Shown here: positions 53,942-62,234 of the stretch, one piece after another
Position numbering within the stretch: position 1 is the first letter of the stretch
Layout: each line of letters starts with the position of its first letter
Position numbers and translations under genes: made by a program
Notes under the pieces: model-generated
Database searches by the model: none
What the model saw: the letters and a program-made list of their open reading frames with translations, nothing else
What the model was told of the DNA's origin: nothing
Source: Methanosarcina acetivorans C2A
Lineage (GTDB): Archaea > Halobacteriota > Methanosarcinia > Methanosarcinales > Methanosarcinaceae
Direction of reading: 5' to 3'
NCBI RefSeq assembly: GCF_000007345.1
Contig: NC_003552.1
Location: 1,736,001-1,800,000 of the forward strand
Length of the DNA stretch: 64,000 nucleotides

Positions 53942-55657
53942 ATGAAGAATAAAATCAACACAAAAAACAGAGTAAACATGAAGAAGAAAACATTTGTTTT
54001 CAGTGGACTCTTGCTTCTATTTATGATAATGGGTTCATCGATATCAATGGCAGTCGCGGGATCTTCAGGGAAGACCAGGGCAACAGAGCCCGTACTTTCA
54101 CCGGAAAACCCGGACTTTACCGAATACCATGCAGACAAAGTTTACACCCAATCTTTAGCTTCTTCGAACAGGCATAAAAAAGGCTTTGTACCCGCACCGG
54201 TGGATCTTAGTGATCTCAGCAAAATTTCCACACTCGAGATTTCCGCACCAGCTTACTATGACCTGCGTACCCTGAACAGAGTTACATCTGTAAAATACCA
54301 GGGGGAATCAGGGGCTTGCTGGACATTTGCAACCAGTGGGTCTCTGGAATCATATTTAATGCCTGAAGAAAACCGGGACTTTTCTGAAAATAATATGAAA
54401 AACCTTCTTTCTTCCGCATACCCGGAGGGTTTCGACCGTGATCCAAATGATGGAGGAAATTCACTCATGTCAACTGCCTATCTGGCCCACTGGAGCGGAC
54501 CCGTGGAAGAAACAGCTGATCCTTACTCCATCTATAGCAGGGTATCCCCTGAGAACTTACCTGTACAGAAACATGTACAGGATGTACTTTTTATTCCCAA
54601 CAGAGAGAGTTCTCTGGATAATACCATGATAAAATCTGCTATCCTGCAGTACGGAGCCCTATCTACCTCAATGTACTTTGATGATTCCAGTTATTATTCT
54701 TCCAGATACGGCTATTACTATAATGGGTCTTCAATCTCTAACCACGCTGTATCCATTGTGGGCTGGGATGACAATTATGATAAAAACAACTTTTCCGGCG
54801 TTCCGCCCGGAAATGGGGCATTTATCGTAAAAAATAGCTGGGGTACATACTGGGGTGATAATGGATATTTCTATGTTTCCTATTATGACTCAAACATAGG
54901 AAATGATAATGCAGTCTTTACGGCTGAAAACACTGATAACTATGAAAATATTTATCAGTACGACCCCCTCGGATGGGTCCTGAACGTGGGCTACAACAAC
55001 CCTACTGCCTGGTGTGCAAACATCTTTGCTGCAAAATCTGATGAAACCCTCGAATCCGTCAGTTTCTATACAACGGACTCAAACTGTGCTTATGAAATCT
55101 ATATTTATACTAGTCCTGAATCCGGTCCTCTAAGCCGGGAAGGCCCGGTTCTTTCAAAGAGCGGGACAATTCCAGTTGCAGGCTATCACACAGTCCCTCT
55201 GGATTCCGAAATTCAGCTTGAAGCCGATCAAAAATTCTCCGTAGTCTTGAAGCTTACGACACCTGACTCCAGATATCCGATTGCCATAGAAATGCCTTAC
55301 GCAGACTGGAGTAGTAAAGCAACAGCAAATCCAGGAGAGAGTTTTATCAGTGGTGACGGAAGTACCTGGAAAGATATAACTGCATATTACTTGAATACAA
55401 ATGTATGCATTAAGGCCTTTACAGATTCAGGAACTTTAAGTGTGTTCCCTGGCTACATAAATCCACCAACAGATCTGGATCAGGACGGCCTCTATGAGGA
55501 TGTCAATGGAAACGGAATACTGGATTTCGATGATGTGGTGGCATACTATGATAACATGGGATGGATAGAAGAAAATGCTCTTGTTGCTTTCTTTGATTTT
55601 AGCAACAACGGGTTAATCGACTTTGATGATGTTGTAAAGCTTTATGATAGGCTTTAA
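53942..55657 (+). CDS. Secreted papain-family cysteine protease with dockerin-like tail
   Basis: This 571-residue protein starts at the ATG at 53942, which follows GGAGAT; the frame opens 13 codons earlier. The signal segment is FVFSGLLLLFMIMGSSISMAVAG. The C1A protease domain has Gln120 and Cys126 in QGESGACWTFA, His268 in NHAVSIVGW and Asn298 in KNSWGTYWG, so the catalytic set is complete. A domain of about 135 residues (about 315-450) resembles the lectin-like domain found after archaeal C1 proteases. The last 65 residues, SVFPGYINPPTD to the end, carry two Ca-binding loops and match the tail of the giant protease 5 kb upstream. Extracellular peptide degradation or surface-protein processing is inferred. 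Confidence 0.92.
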   Translation: MKNKINTKNRVNMKKKTFVFSGLLLLFMIMGSSISMAVAGSSGKTRATEPVLSPENPDFTEYHADKVYTQSLASSNRHKKGFVPAPVDLSDLSKISTLEISAPAYYDLRTLNRVTSVKYQGESGACWTFATSGSLESYLMPEENRDFSENNMKNLLSSAYPEGFDRDPNDGGNSLMSTAYLAHWSGPVEETADPYSIYSRVSPENLPVQKHVQDVLFIPNRESSLDNTMIKSAILQYGALSTSMYFDDSSYYSSRYGYYYNGSSISNHAVSIVGWDDNYDKNNFSGVPPGNGAFIVKNSWGTYWGDNGYFYVSYYDSNIGNDNAVFTAENTDNYENIYQYDPLGWVLNVGYNNPTAWCANIFAAKSDETLESVSFYTTDSNCAYEIYIYTSPESGPLSREGPVLSKSGTIPVAGYHTVPLDSEIQLEADQKFSVVLKLTTPDSRYPIAIEMPYADWSSKATANPGESFISGDGSTWKDITAYYLNTNVCIKAFTDSGTLSVFPGYINPPTDLDQDGLYEDVNGNGILDFDDVVAYYDNMGWIEENALVAFFDFSNNGLIDFDDVVKLYDRL

Positions 55658-55918
55658 GGGGATAGAAAACAGGAACAAGCTGCTTAGAGTTTTAATCCTT
55701 CTTTGGTCCTTTCATGAGCAGGGATACCATAGAGTTGATTTTATGATCTGGAGATCTCAAAAGGGATCGTAAAAGGATTGTAAAAAATGTATATATTTGC
55801 ACAAGGAGTCTGAGAGCAAAGCGGACTTATATCCCGACATATAGTGTTTTATCCAGATTTTTACTGGTTGAAGGGAGACTGAAAATTCTTAAATACGCAT
55901 ACATACACAGATAATACT

Positions 55919-56152
55919 ATGCCAACAAGAACAATCAGCATAAGCGAAGAGGCCTACGAGAAGCTCAAAAGCCTCAAAAGCTCGGAAAAAGACAGCTTCT
56001 CTGATGTGATTCTCAGGTACTACCCCAAAAAAAGAAAGCTCTCTGAAGTGCTCGCAGAAATAGGTCCGAATCCCGAACTTGCTGATGCAATCGAAAAAGT
56101 GTCAGGAGAAATGAGAGCGGAAAAAATGAGGGAGATTGATCCGGAGAGTTGA
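55919..56152 (+). CDS. vapB: VapB-type antitoxin (DUF217 family)
   Basis: This 77-residue protein begins [20 protein letters not shown] and has a ribbon-helix-helix-like N-terminus, then [21 protein letters not shown] and an acidic C-terminus. It is the usual partner of archaeal PIN-domain toxins and binds both the toxin and its own promoter. Its stop overlaps the possible TTG start of the toxin gene, so the two are translationally coupled. A TATA-like region and AT-rich sequence precede it. Confidence 0.88.
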
Positions 56153-56157
56153 TCGAA

Positions 56158-56550
56158 ATGCCGGTGCTTGACACCTCTTTTATTGTGGCCCTCTTAAGGG
56201 GAGAGCCGGAAGCCCATCAAAAACTGGCTGAAATGGAAGCTGAAGAAGTTCCCTTAAGCACGACCGAAATTAATGTCCTTGAACTGTACCGGGGAGCTTA
56301 TCTGTTCAGAAAAAAGTATCAAAATCTGGAAGAAATCAAGAAGCTTCTGGAATGTTTTCAGGTTCTGGAGCTTGAAGAACCGGTCTATGAAATCTTTGCT
56401 TCCCTTTCGGCTCGGTTACTTTCGGAAGGCAAGCCGATTGGGGCTTTTGATGAACTGATAGCAGCAATTACGCTGCTTCAGGAAGAGCAGATAGTTACGA
56501 GAGATGAGCATTTCAAAAGAGTTCCAGGGCTTGAAGTAATCACCTATTGA
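56158..56550 (+). CDS. vapC: VapC-type PIN-domain ribonuclease toxin
   Basis: This 130-residue PIN domain begins MPVLDTSFIVALLRGEPEA; the first Asp in LDTS and later acidic residues (Glu in EINVLELYRG, Asp in GAFDELIAA, Asp in TRDEHF) form the metal site. It is expected to cut specific tRNA or rRNA unless bound by VapB. I start at the ATG at 56158; a TTG at 56149 overlapping the vapB stop is also possible. The operon order, antitoxin first, is standard. All four catalytic carboxylates appear present, so the toxin should be active. Confidence 0.9.
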   Translation: MPVLDTSFIVALLRGEPEAHQKLAEMEAEEVPLSTTEINVLELYRGAYLFRKKYQNLEEIKKLLECFQVLELEEPVYEIFASLSARLLSEGKPIGAFDELIAAITLLQEEQIVTRDEHFKRVPGLEVITY

Positions 56551-56578
56551 AAACTGCCTCAGTTGAAAATGTGGAATT

Positions 56579-56686
56579 TCATTTGAAGTCTTTTTCTTTC
56601 AGTGTCGTTTCAATCTCTTTTTTCAGTTCAGGAAGCAACTCATTAAATAAAACTTTGACAACTTTCAATGGTATCAAGAATATCAC
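56579..56686 (-). pseudogene. Possible truncated gene next to the 11-bp repeats
   Basis: On the minus strand a 35-codon frame from a GTG at 56686 encodes an amphipathic, protein-like segment (LFNELLPELKKEIETTLKEKD) ending in TGA. It begins exactly where the 11-bp repeat array ends. I do not recognise it. It may be the C-terminal remnant of a gene cut by the repeat expansion, or a small protein of unknown role. Confidence 0.25.
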
Positions 56687-56829
56687 AAATCAATCATAAA
56701 TCAATCATAAATCAATCATAAATCAATCATAAATCAATCATAAATCAATCATAAATCAATCATAAATCAATCATAAATCAATCATAAATCAATCATAAAT
56801 CAATCATAAATCAATCATAGATCAATCAT
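56687..56829 (+). repeat. Tandem repeat AAATCAATCAT, 13 copies of 11 bp
   Basis: Thirteen uninterrupted copies of AAATCAATCAT fill 143 bp; only the last differs (AGATCAATCAT). The array overlaps the last codons and stop of the minus-strand MFS gene (stop at 56822-56824). Such a perfect array points to recent expansion by slippage. Confidence 0.97.
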
Positions 56830-58234
56830 TTTTGAAAGTCAGAGCGGAATCCTTTCCTTTTGAATGCTCTTCCACATGCGCATATTCGTGTTCTGCCTTT
56901 AATCTGCCCTTCAGGAGCCAGCACATCCCGGCGACCACAAAGCCGAATCCTGCCCCTGAAAGAAAAACAGGCTTAAGTCCGAAACGGACCAGCATAAAAC
57001 CGAAAAAGACAGGAGAAAGTGTCTGACCCGCATACTTCATGGAATTATACAGGGAAACAGTGCTCCCCATTGAAGCTATCGGGGCGACCTGGAGTATCAG
57101 GGTATCCCCCATGATCTGGATAAGCCCGCCTCCGACTCCGAAAAGCATTAAAAGGAGGATCAGTAAAACTTTAGAATGTACAAGCCCGATCATTCCACAG
57201 GTCAGGGCCGTCAGGAAAAAACCTGCACCTGTAAGAGAGAACAGGGAATATTTGAGGGAAAGCCCTTTTGCACGGCTTGAAACAAAAATAACGGTTATCC
57301 CGATTATCCCCTGGGCAAACCCTGCTTCTTTTGACGTGTACCCGAAATCGGTCTTGAGTTTGAAAGGCAGATATATGACTATGACAAAGAGGAGAAAGAA
57401 AATCGCAAACCCCAGAAATATTGCATAAAGGACTTTGAAATCCCTGAGTGTGGAAAAAAGTTCGGATAAACTTTTTTTCCGGTTCTTTTCATTCCCGTTA
57501 TTTACTTTCCTGTTTATCCCGGTTCCTTTTAACTTAGTTCCGCTTAACCTGGTTCCTTTTAGTTTTGTTCCATTTATCTTTGTTCCATTTATCTTTGTTC
57601 CATTTATCTTTGTTCCGCTTAATCGGGTTCCTTTTTCATCTATTTTCTTTCCATATCTTTTTTCAGAGGGGACTTCAAGTCCTTTTCCACCCGGCAGAAA
57701 TATCGAAGCAAAAACGGCCAGAGGCAGGACAAGTCCGTAGAAAAGGAAAGGGAAGTTCCAGCTCTTCAGAGCCATCAAGCCCCCCAGCACCGGGAAGCTT
57801 ACGAGCCCGATAGCGGAAGTCATACCCACCCTGCTTGTAGCATGAACCCTTTCATGCCCGGGATAAAGATCTCCGATAAGGAGCAGGGCAAGAAGCAGCA
57901 TCCCCGCAGCTCCGATCCCCTGCACGAACCTGAAGATAAGGAGAGTTTCAAAATCCTGAGCAAAATAACATGCAAGCCCCGAAAACCCGTTGAGCACAAG
58001 GCAAGGGATTAGAAGGGTTTTTCGACTCAAACGGTCCGCGAACATCCCGAAGACCGGGGTAAAAAGCGCCGTTGCAAGAGTAAATACCGCAACTACCATC
58101 CCGATATCCTGCTCCGCAGTCTTCAGAGGGGCCAGCATTTCGGGAAGCACAGGCCCCAGCAGAGTCCCGTTTGCCAGCGCAAAAAACATTATTGAGCAGA
58201 TGATAGGAAGCCAGGTATTTTCATGTTTTTTCAT
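56822..58234 (-). CDS. Major facilitator superfamily transporter with repetitive central loop
   Basis: This 470-residue protein has 12 transmembrane segments. The MFS loop motif occurs as GMFADRLSRKTLL after helix 2. A cytoplasmic loop between helices 6 and 7 (about residues 185-260) contains tandem pentapeptides of the type GTKIN/GTKLK/GTRLS, encoded by 15-bp repeats. The substrate is unknown; resemblance is to drug or sugar exporters of the DHA type. The C-terminus is hydrophilic, and its stop codon lies in the first unit, on the coding strand, of an 11-bp repeat array. Confidence 0.9.
   Translation of the reverse strand: MKKHENTWLPIICSIMFFALANGTLLGPVLPEMLAPLKTAEQDIGMVVAVFTLATALFTPVFGMFADRLSRKTLLIPCLVLNGFSGLACYFAQDFETLLIFRFVQGIGAAGMLLLALLLIGDLYPGHERVHATSRVGMTSAIGLVSFPVLGGLMALKSWNFPFLFYGLVLPLAVFASIFLPGGKGLEVPSEKRYGKKIDEKGTRLSGTKINGTKINGTKINGTKLKGTRLSGTKLKGTGINRKVNNGNEKNRKKSLSELFSTLRDFKVLYAIFLGFAIFFLLFVIVIYLPFKLKTDFGYTSKEAGFAQGIIGITVIFVSSRAKGLSLKYSLFSLTGAGFFLTALTCGMIGLVHSKVLLILLLMLFGVGGGLIQIMGDTLILQVAPIASMGSTVSLYNSMKYAGQTLSPVFFGFMLVRFGLKPVFLSGAGFGFVVAGMCWLLKGRLKAEHEYAHVEEHSKGKDSALTFKND
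57521..57631 (-). repeat. 15-bp tandem repeats inside the MFS gene
   Basis: Seven 15-bp units plus a partial unit, three of them identical (TGTTCCATTTATCTT on the plus strand), encode GTKIN-type pentapeptides. The reading frame is kept because the unit is a multiple of three. Copy-number variation between strains is likely. Confidence 0.9.
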
Positions 58235-58444
58235 ACCCCTGCCCCCTATTCACGAAATCTTTGAACCCTGATGCCGACAACTTTCATGATCCTTAATCCA
58301 TTTTTAAAAGACAGTTGATATATATAGTAATGAATTTGATAGTATTATAAATAAATAATAGTCATTATGCACAGGAACTGTCGGTTCAAAATTTATCCAA
58401 TCCAGAACCTTCGGGGCTGTGCAAAGTACGGGGAGGGGATAGTT

Positions 58445-60151
58445 CTGAAGATCATACTTATCGGAAATTGCTTTACCAGGCTAATGAGTGCAACGCTAGC
58501 TATTGCTTTGCTTCTTGTTTCCGCAGGTGCAGGGAATGCGGAAGTTATTTATGTGGAACCCGGAGCTTCAATTCAGGCAGCCGTAAATAACTCAACAAAC
58601 GGAGACCTTGTTATTGTGAAAGCCGGGGACTATGAGGAAAATATCATTGTCAATGTTTCAGGGATAACAGTCAGTTCGGAACCTGAAAGCCCTGACGGCG
58701 TACTTATCAGGTCGAAGGATGCAAATTCCAGCGTGTTTCAGGTTAAAGCAGATAATGTAACTATCAGCGGTTTCAACATAACCGGGTCAGGTGAGGTTTT
58801 CAGTTCCTTTGAGGCTGCAAGGGTCACAAATTCTTTTATCACGAGAAGCTCGGAAAGACTTAACGGGACTTCAGGGGCGGAAGCCATACAGGCTTACGGT
58901 TCCTCCGAATCAGGAGAGATCTTTGTCTCCAGATGGGACGGGGCTGGTTGTCCTTCGGCAGGGGTCTGCCTTGATCAGGTTAAAAACTGTACGGTCGAAA
59001 GAAACAATATTTTCGAAAACCGTTATGGAGTGTACCTCCAGAGCTCCGAAAACATTACGATCTCGGAGAATAACTTTTCCCGAGACGGTATCTGGTTTGA
59101 TGAAGGGTGCAACAAGAATATGGTGATTAACAATTCCATTGACAGGGGGAACATCATCATTGGCGCGCACGGCTGGGACAATATAATGTTCCAGAACAGG
59201 CTTTCAAACGGCGGAGGGATAAGCATTGCCTGCTGCGGAGGAGGCAATCTTGTTTCAAAGAATGAGGTCATAAATTGCAGTAACGGAATTGATGTGTATG
59301 ACACTCAGGCAAGGACCGTCCTTCGTGACAACCGGATTACGAACTGCGAGAACGGGATCTACCTGATTTTAGTCTTTGATGCCAGAGTGTATAATAACAC
59401 AATTTCAAACAGTAGCAAAGGTATCTATTTGAGAGAAGATTGCCACGATAACGAACTGTTCGGCAACAGGATAAGTTCCAGTAACGAATCAGGGATCCTG
59501 CTGGACTATAGTACCGGCAACCATATCTACAACAACTACTTTAACAACACTGTAAATGTAAAGGCTGAAAACAGTGAAGGAAACACCTGGAACACTACGA
59601 AAACCTCGGGAGAAAATATTGTGGGCGGCTCCTATCTGGGGGGAAATTTCTGGGCTGACCTTAACGGAACCGGGTTTTCACAGACCACTGAAGATTCTGA
59701 CTCGGATGGGATCTGCGACCTGGCTTATAATGTCAACGGAAGCGACTTCGACTATCTCCCGCTTGCCGAACCTCCTTCAACACCCTCAGTTGACCTTGCA
59801 GTAACAATAGGAACACCTGAAGCAAACAAAACATCCGATGTTTCGATAGAGCTTGGCCTGAGCAGCCTGAATTTCGGGACCATGCTCCCCGGACAGGCCA
59901 GCAGCCCTCAGGTTTTGAACATAAGAAACACAGGAAAAAGTGATGTGAGAGTTACTGCCCATGTTGGAGATTCTTCTGACCCGGTTTTTTCCGAAGGGCT
60001 TTATCTCTCCTCTCTTTTCTGGTCTGATTTCTCAGAAGTAATTGCAAACAATACTGTCAAGAACGTTGAAGTCGTGCTCAAAGTTCCGGCAAACTATTCC
60101 GAAAACGGGACGAAAAAAGGGTCTATCGTTTTCCGGGCTGAGAAGATTTGA
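58445..60151 (+). CDS. Secreted parallel beta-helix (NosD-like) protein with C-terminal beta-sandwich
   Basis: This protein of about 568 residues has a signal peptide (TLAIALLLVSAGAGNA) followed by VIYVEPGASIQAAVNNSTNGD, the same opening as the beta-helix protein at 42297. PbH1 repeats follow with Asn ladders to about residue 440 (GNFWADLNGTGFS marks the end), then a beta-sandwich of about 110 residues (LNFGTMLPGQASSPQVLNIRNTGKSDV). Start choice is difficult: the frame opens with ATG at 58367, GGGAGG at 58431-58436 lies 8 nt before an in-frame CTG at 58445, and an ATG at 58484 lacks a basic n-region. I use the CTG. Function unknown; surface location inferred. Confidence 0.82.
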   Translation: MKIILIGNCFTRLMSATLAIALLLVSAGAGNAEVIYVEPGASIQAAVNNSTNGDLVIVKAGDYEENIIVNVSGITVSSEPESPDGVLIRSKDANSSVFQVKADNVTISGFNITGSGEVFSSFEAARVTNSFITRSSERLNGTSGAEAIQAYGSSESGEIFVSRWDGAGCPSAGVCLDQVKNCTVERNNIFENRYGVYLQSSENITISENNFSRDGIWFDEGCNKNMVINNSIDRGNIIIGAHGWDNIMFQNRLSNGGGISIACCGGGNLVSKNEVINCSNGIDVYDTQARTVLRDNRITNCENGIYLILVFDARVYNNTISNSSKGIYLREDCHDNELFGNRISSSNESGILLDYSTGNHIYNNYFNNTVNVKAENSEGNTWNTTKTSGENIVGGSYLGGNFWADLNGTGFSQTTEDSDSDGICDLAYNVNGSDFDYLPLAEPPSTPSVDLAVTIGTPEANKTSDVSIELGLSSLNFGTMLPGQASSPQVLNIRNTGKSDVRVTAHVGDSSDPVFSEGLYLSSLFWSDFSEVIANNTVKNVEVVLKVPANYSENGTKKGSIVFRAEKI

Positions 60152-60458
60152 GAGGTCACCTCCTTTTCTTCTCCATTTCTTATTTAAAACTCAACTTCAC
60201 TTACATTCTTTTGCTCGAAGCAGTCCGCATTCCATGAATGCAACTTCATGCCATGAATGCAGCTCACACCTACATGGGCAGGGAGATATATTTACATTGA
60301 CCAGTAAGAATGATATTGGTAGTAACAGCAAAAAAGACCGGGTATGTTACAGTAAAAAAAATAATACCCTCAGAAAAACAATGAATTGTAAAGACTAAAA
60401 GGAGCGGGTAAATGATCAAATCTTGACTGAAAAACCATTAACCGAACAACCTTTTAGT
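60152..60458. other. Intergenic region after the beta-helix gene
   Basis: No gene supported. A short direct repeat (CATGAATGCAACTTCATGCC then CATGAATGCAGCTCA, near 60234-60265) is visible. The sequence turns into the 21-bp tandem repeat at 60459. Confidence 0.45.
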
Positions 60459-60605
60459 CCTGTTTATGTAATCTTAATTCCTGTTTATGTAATCTTAATT
60501 CCTGTTTATGTAATCTTAATTCCTGTTTATGTAATCTTAATTCCTGTTTATGTAATCTTAATTCCTGTTTATGTAATCTTAATTCCTGTTTATGTAATCT
60601 TAATT
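60459..60605 (+). repeat. Tandem repeat, 21-bp unit, seven perfect copies
   Basis: A 21-bp unit starting CCTGTTTATGTAATCTTAAT is repeated seven times without a visible change from 60459 to 60605. One frame reads a repeated VYVILIP heptapeptide, but there is no ribosome-binding site and no sensible protein outside the repeat, so I do not call it a gene. It lies beyond the 3' end of the MetS gene. Confidence 0.95.
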
Positions 60606-60655
60606 TTAGTCCTGTTTGGATAGTTGACTTTAATTCTATTTATCCACCTTTCTTT

Positions 60656-60763
60656 TCATGGCATCCTTTTTCTCAGGGCTATGCTCAGGCAGAGTCCCAG
60701 CCCTCCGTAAAGGATTATGAACCCGAAAACAGCCATCAGAAAGCTGCCTGTTGAGAGCAACAT
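60656..60763 (-). CDS. metS: MetS-type small subunit of NSS transporter
   Basis: This 35-residue protein was read from the minus strand. It begins MLLSTGSFLMAVFGFIILYG and ends in the basic tail RKRMP. One hydrophobic helix spans most of it. It starts one base after the NSS transporter stop, with GGAGGTGA overlapping the transporter's last codons. The corynebacterial MetP transporter needs a similar single-helix subunit, MetS, and such small genes follow archaeal NSS genes too. Function is by analogy. Confidence 0.82.
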   Translation of the reverse strand: MLLSTGSFLMAVFGFIILYGGLGLCLSIALRKRMP

Positions 60764-60764
60764 T

Positions 60765-62234
60765 TTACTTCACCTCCCTGTTGATAAAAGGCGTAAGGAT
60801 AGAGATGAGAATTCCAAGGACAATTACTCCGGCTCCGATCATTATAGCTGCAGGATCGTAACCCTCATAGGGTGCAGCCAGGTTTGACCGGGTATCTACA
60901 AAAACGATGTACAGCAGGACAACCGGAATTACCAGTTTTATACAGGCATCCCACCAGATCCCTGCCATGATATCCGAATAATTATTGGCCCATTCCCTTA
61001 TCTTATCTGCACCGTAGATCCAGCCGATTGCAACGGTTTCGAGGATTCCCACTATGATCAGTCCATAGGTATTGATAAAGTGGTCTATGATATCAAGCCA
61101 GTAAATCCCTCCCCTGGTTGCATAGATAAGGCTGAAGAGCAGCCCAAAGCCGATTGTGAGGTCAACTGCCTTGCCCCTTTTCACCTCAAACTTGTCCATT
61201 ATTGAGGAGGCAAAAGCTTCCACGAGGGATATGAGGGAAGAAAGAGCTGCTATAGCGATGCAAAGGAAAAAAGCAACTGCGGTGAGGGCTTTTAATCCCG
61301 GGAGCATGTTAAGGGCTTCTGGCAGCACCACAAAGGCAAGGCCTATGCTCTGGGCCACCACTTCTTCAATTCCGAGCCCTTTGGCATAAGCCATGTAGCC
61401 GAGAGTCCCGAAAATCGCAAAGCCCATTGTGAAACTGAAAGCTCCGTCTGCCAGGCTGACAATGAAAGCGTTGTTTACAATATCACTCTTTTTTGAAAGA
61501 TAGCTTGAGTAGGTAATCATTATTGCCATACCAAGACTCAGGCTGTAAAACGCCTGTCCGTAGGCTGCCTGCCAGACCTTTATGTCTGTTAATTTGCTGA
61601 AGTCCGGCTTCAGGTACCACTCTATTCCATTGATTGAGCCTTCAAGGGTTATTGCTCTGAAAACAAGCACGATTAAAAGAACCCAGAGAAGAGGAATAAA
61701 GATTTTACTTGACCTCTCGATTCCCGCCTGCACACCTCTTTTTTCGACAACCCAGATAATCAGCCAGGTAGCCAGTAGCCCTATAAGGACCGGATAGGAA
61801 AAGCTCCCCAAATTCCAGGGAGAATCGGAAACATGTAACAGTTCGTTATTGAAAAAAGCTCCCGTGTCCGTACCCCAGCCGAGAGTGAACGCTTTTAAAA
61901 GGTATACAAGGCTCCAGCCCACGATTACGGAGTAATAAGTCGTAATTATGAAGCTGGCAATTACACCCCACCAGCCTATCCACTCGAAACTTTTTTTCGC
62001 CCTTTTAAATGAAAGTGGAGCTGAGCCGAGAAACTTGCTTCCAAGTCCGAACTCAAGTATCATAAGCGGGATACCCGCAGTCAGAAGGGCGATGAAATAC
62101 GGGATCAGGAAAGCTCCTCCTCCGTTTTCATATGCCATGTAGCTGAACCTCCAGATATTTCCAAGGCCGACTGCAGAACCTATTGCTGCAAGAATAAATC
62201 CAACTCTGGTGTTCCAGACTTCTCTCGCCACCAA
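60765..62234 (-). CDS. Sodium-dependent neurotransmitter:sodium symporter family transporter
   Basis: This 489-residue protein of the NSS (SNF) family has 11-12 transmembrane helices. The N-terminal motif RVGFILAAIGSAVGLGNIW with the unwound helix 1 (sodium and substrate sites), the GGGAFLIPYF segment of helix 2, and the SLSLGMAIMITYSSY helix 6 region are typical. It imports an amino acid or related compound with sodium; methionine or alanine are possible substrates, which the sequence does not settle. It is coupled to the small metS gene directly downstream. Its promoter region contains a duplicated palindrome (62500-62578). Confidence 0.93.
   Translation of the reverse strand: MVAREVWNTRVGFILAAIGSAVGLGNIWRFSYMAYENGGGAFLIPYFIALLTAGIPLMILEFGLGSKFLGSAPLSFKRAKKSFEWIGWWGVIASFIITTYYSVIVGWSLVYLLKAFTLGWGTDTGAFFNNELLHVSDSPWNLGSFSYPVLIGLLATWLIIWVVEKRGVQAGIERSSKIFIPLLWVLLIVLVFRAITLEGSINGIEWYLKPDFSKLTDIKVWQAAYGQAFYSLSLGMAIMITYSSYLSKKSDIVNNAFIVSLADGAFSFTMGFAIFGTLGYMAYAKGLGIEEVVAQSIGLAFVVLPEALNMLPGLKALTAVAFFLCIAIAALSSLISLVEAFASSIMDKFEVKRGKAVDLTIGFGLLFSLIYATRGGIYWLDIIDHFINTYGLIIVGILETVAIGWIYGADKIREWANNYSDIMAGIWWDACIKLVIPVVLLYIVFVDTRSNLAAPYEGYDPAAIMIGAGVIVLGILISILTPFINREVK

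Noticed and set aside
60423-60623. 66-residue frame with seven VYVILIP heptapeptides
   Set aside because: It results only from the 21-bp tandem repeat; there is no ribosome-binding site and nothing protein-like outside the array.
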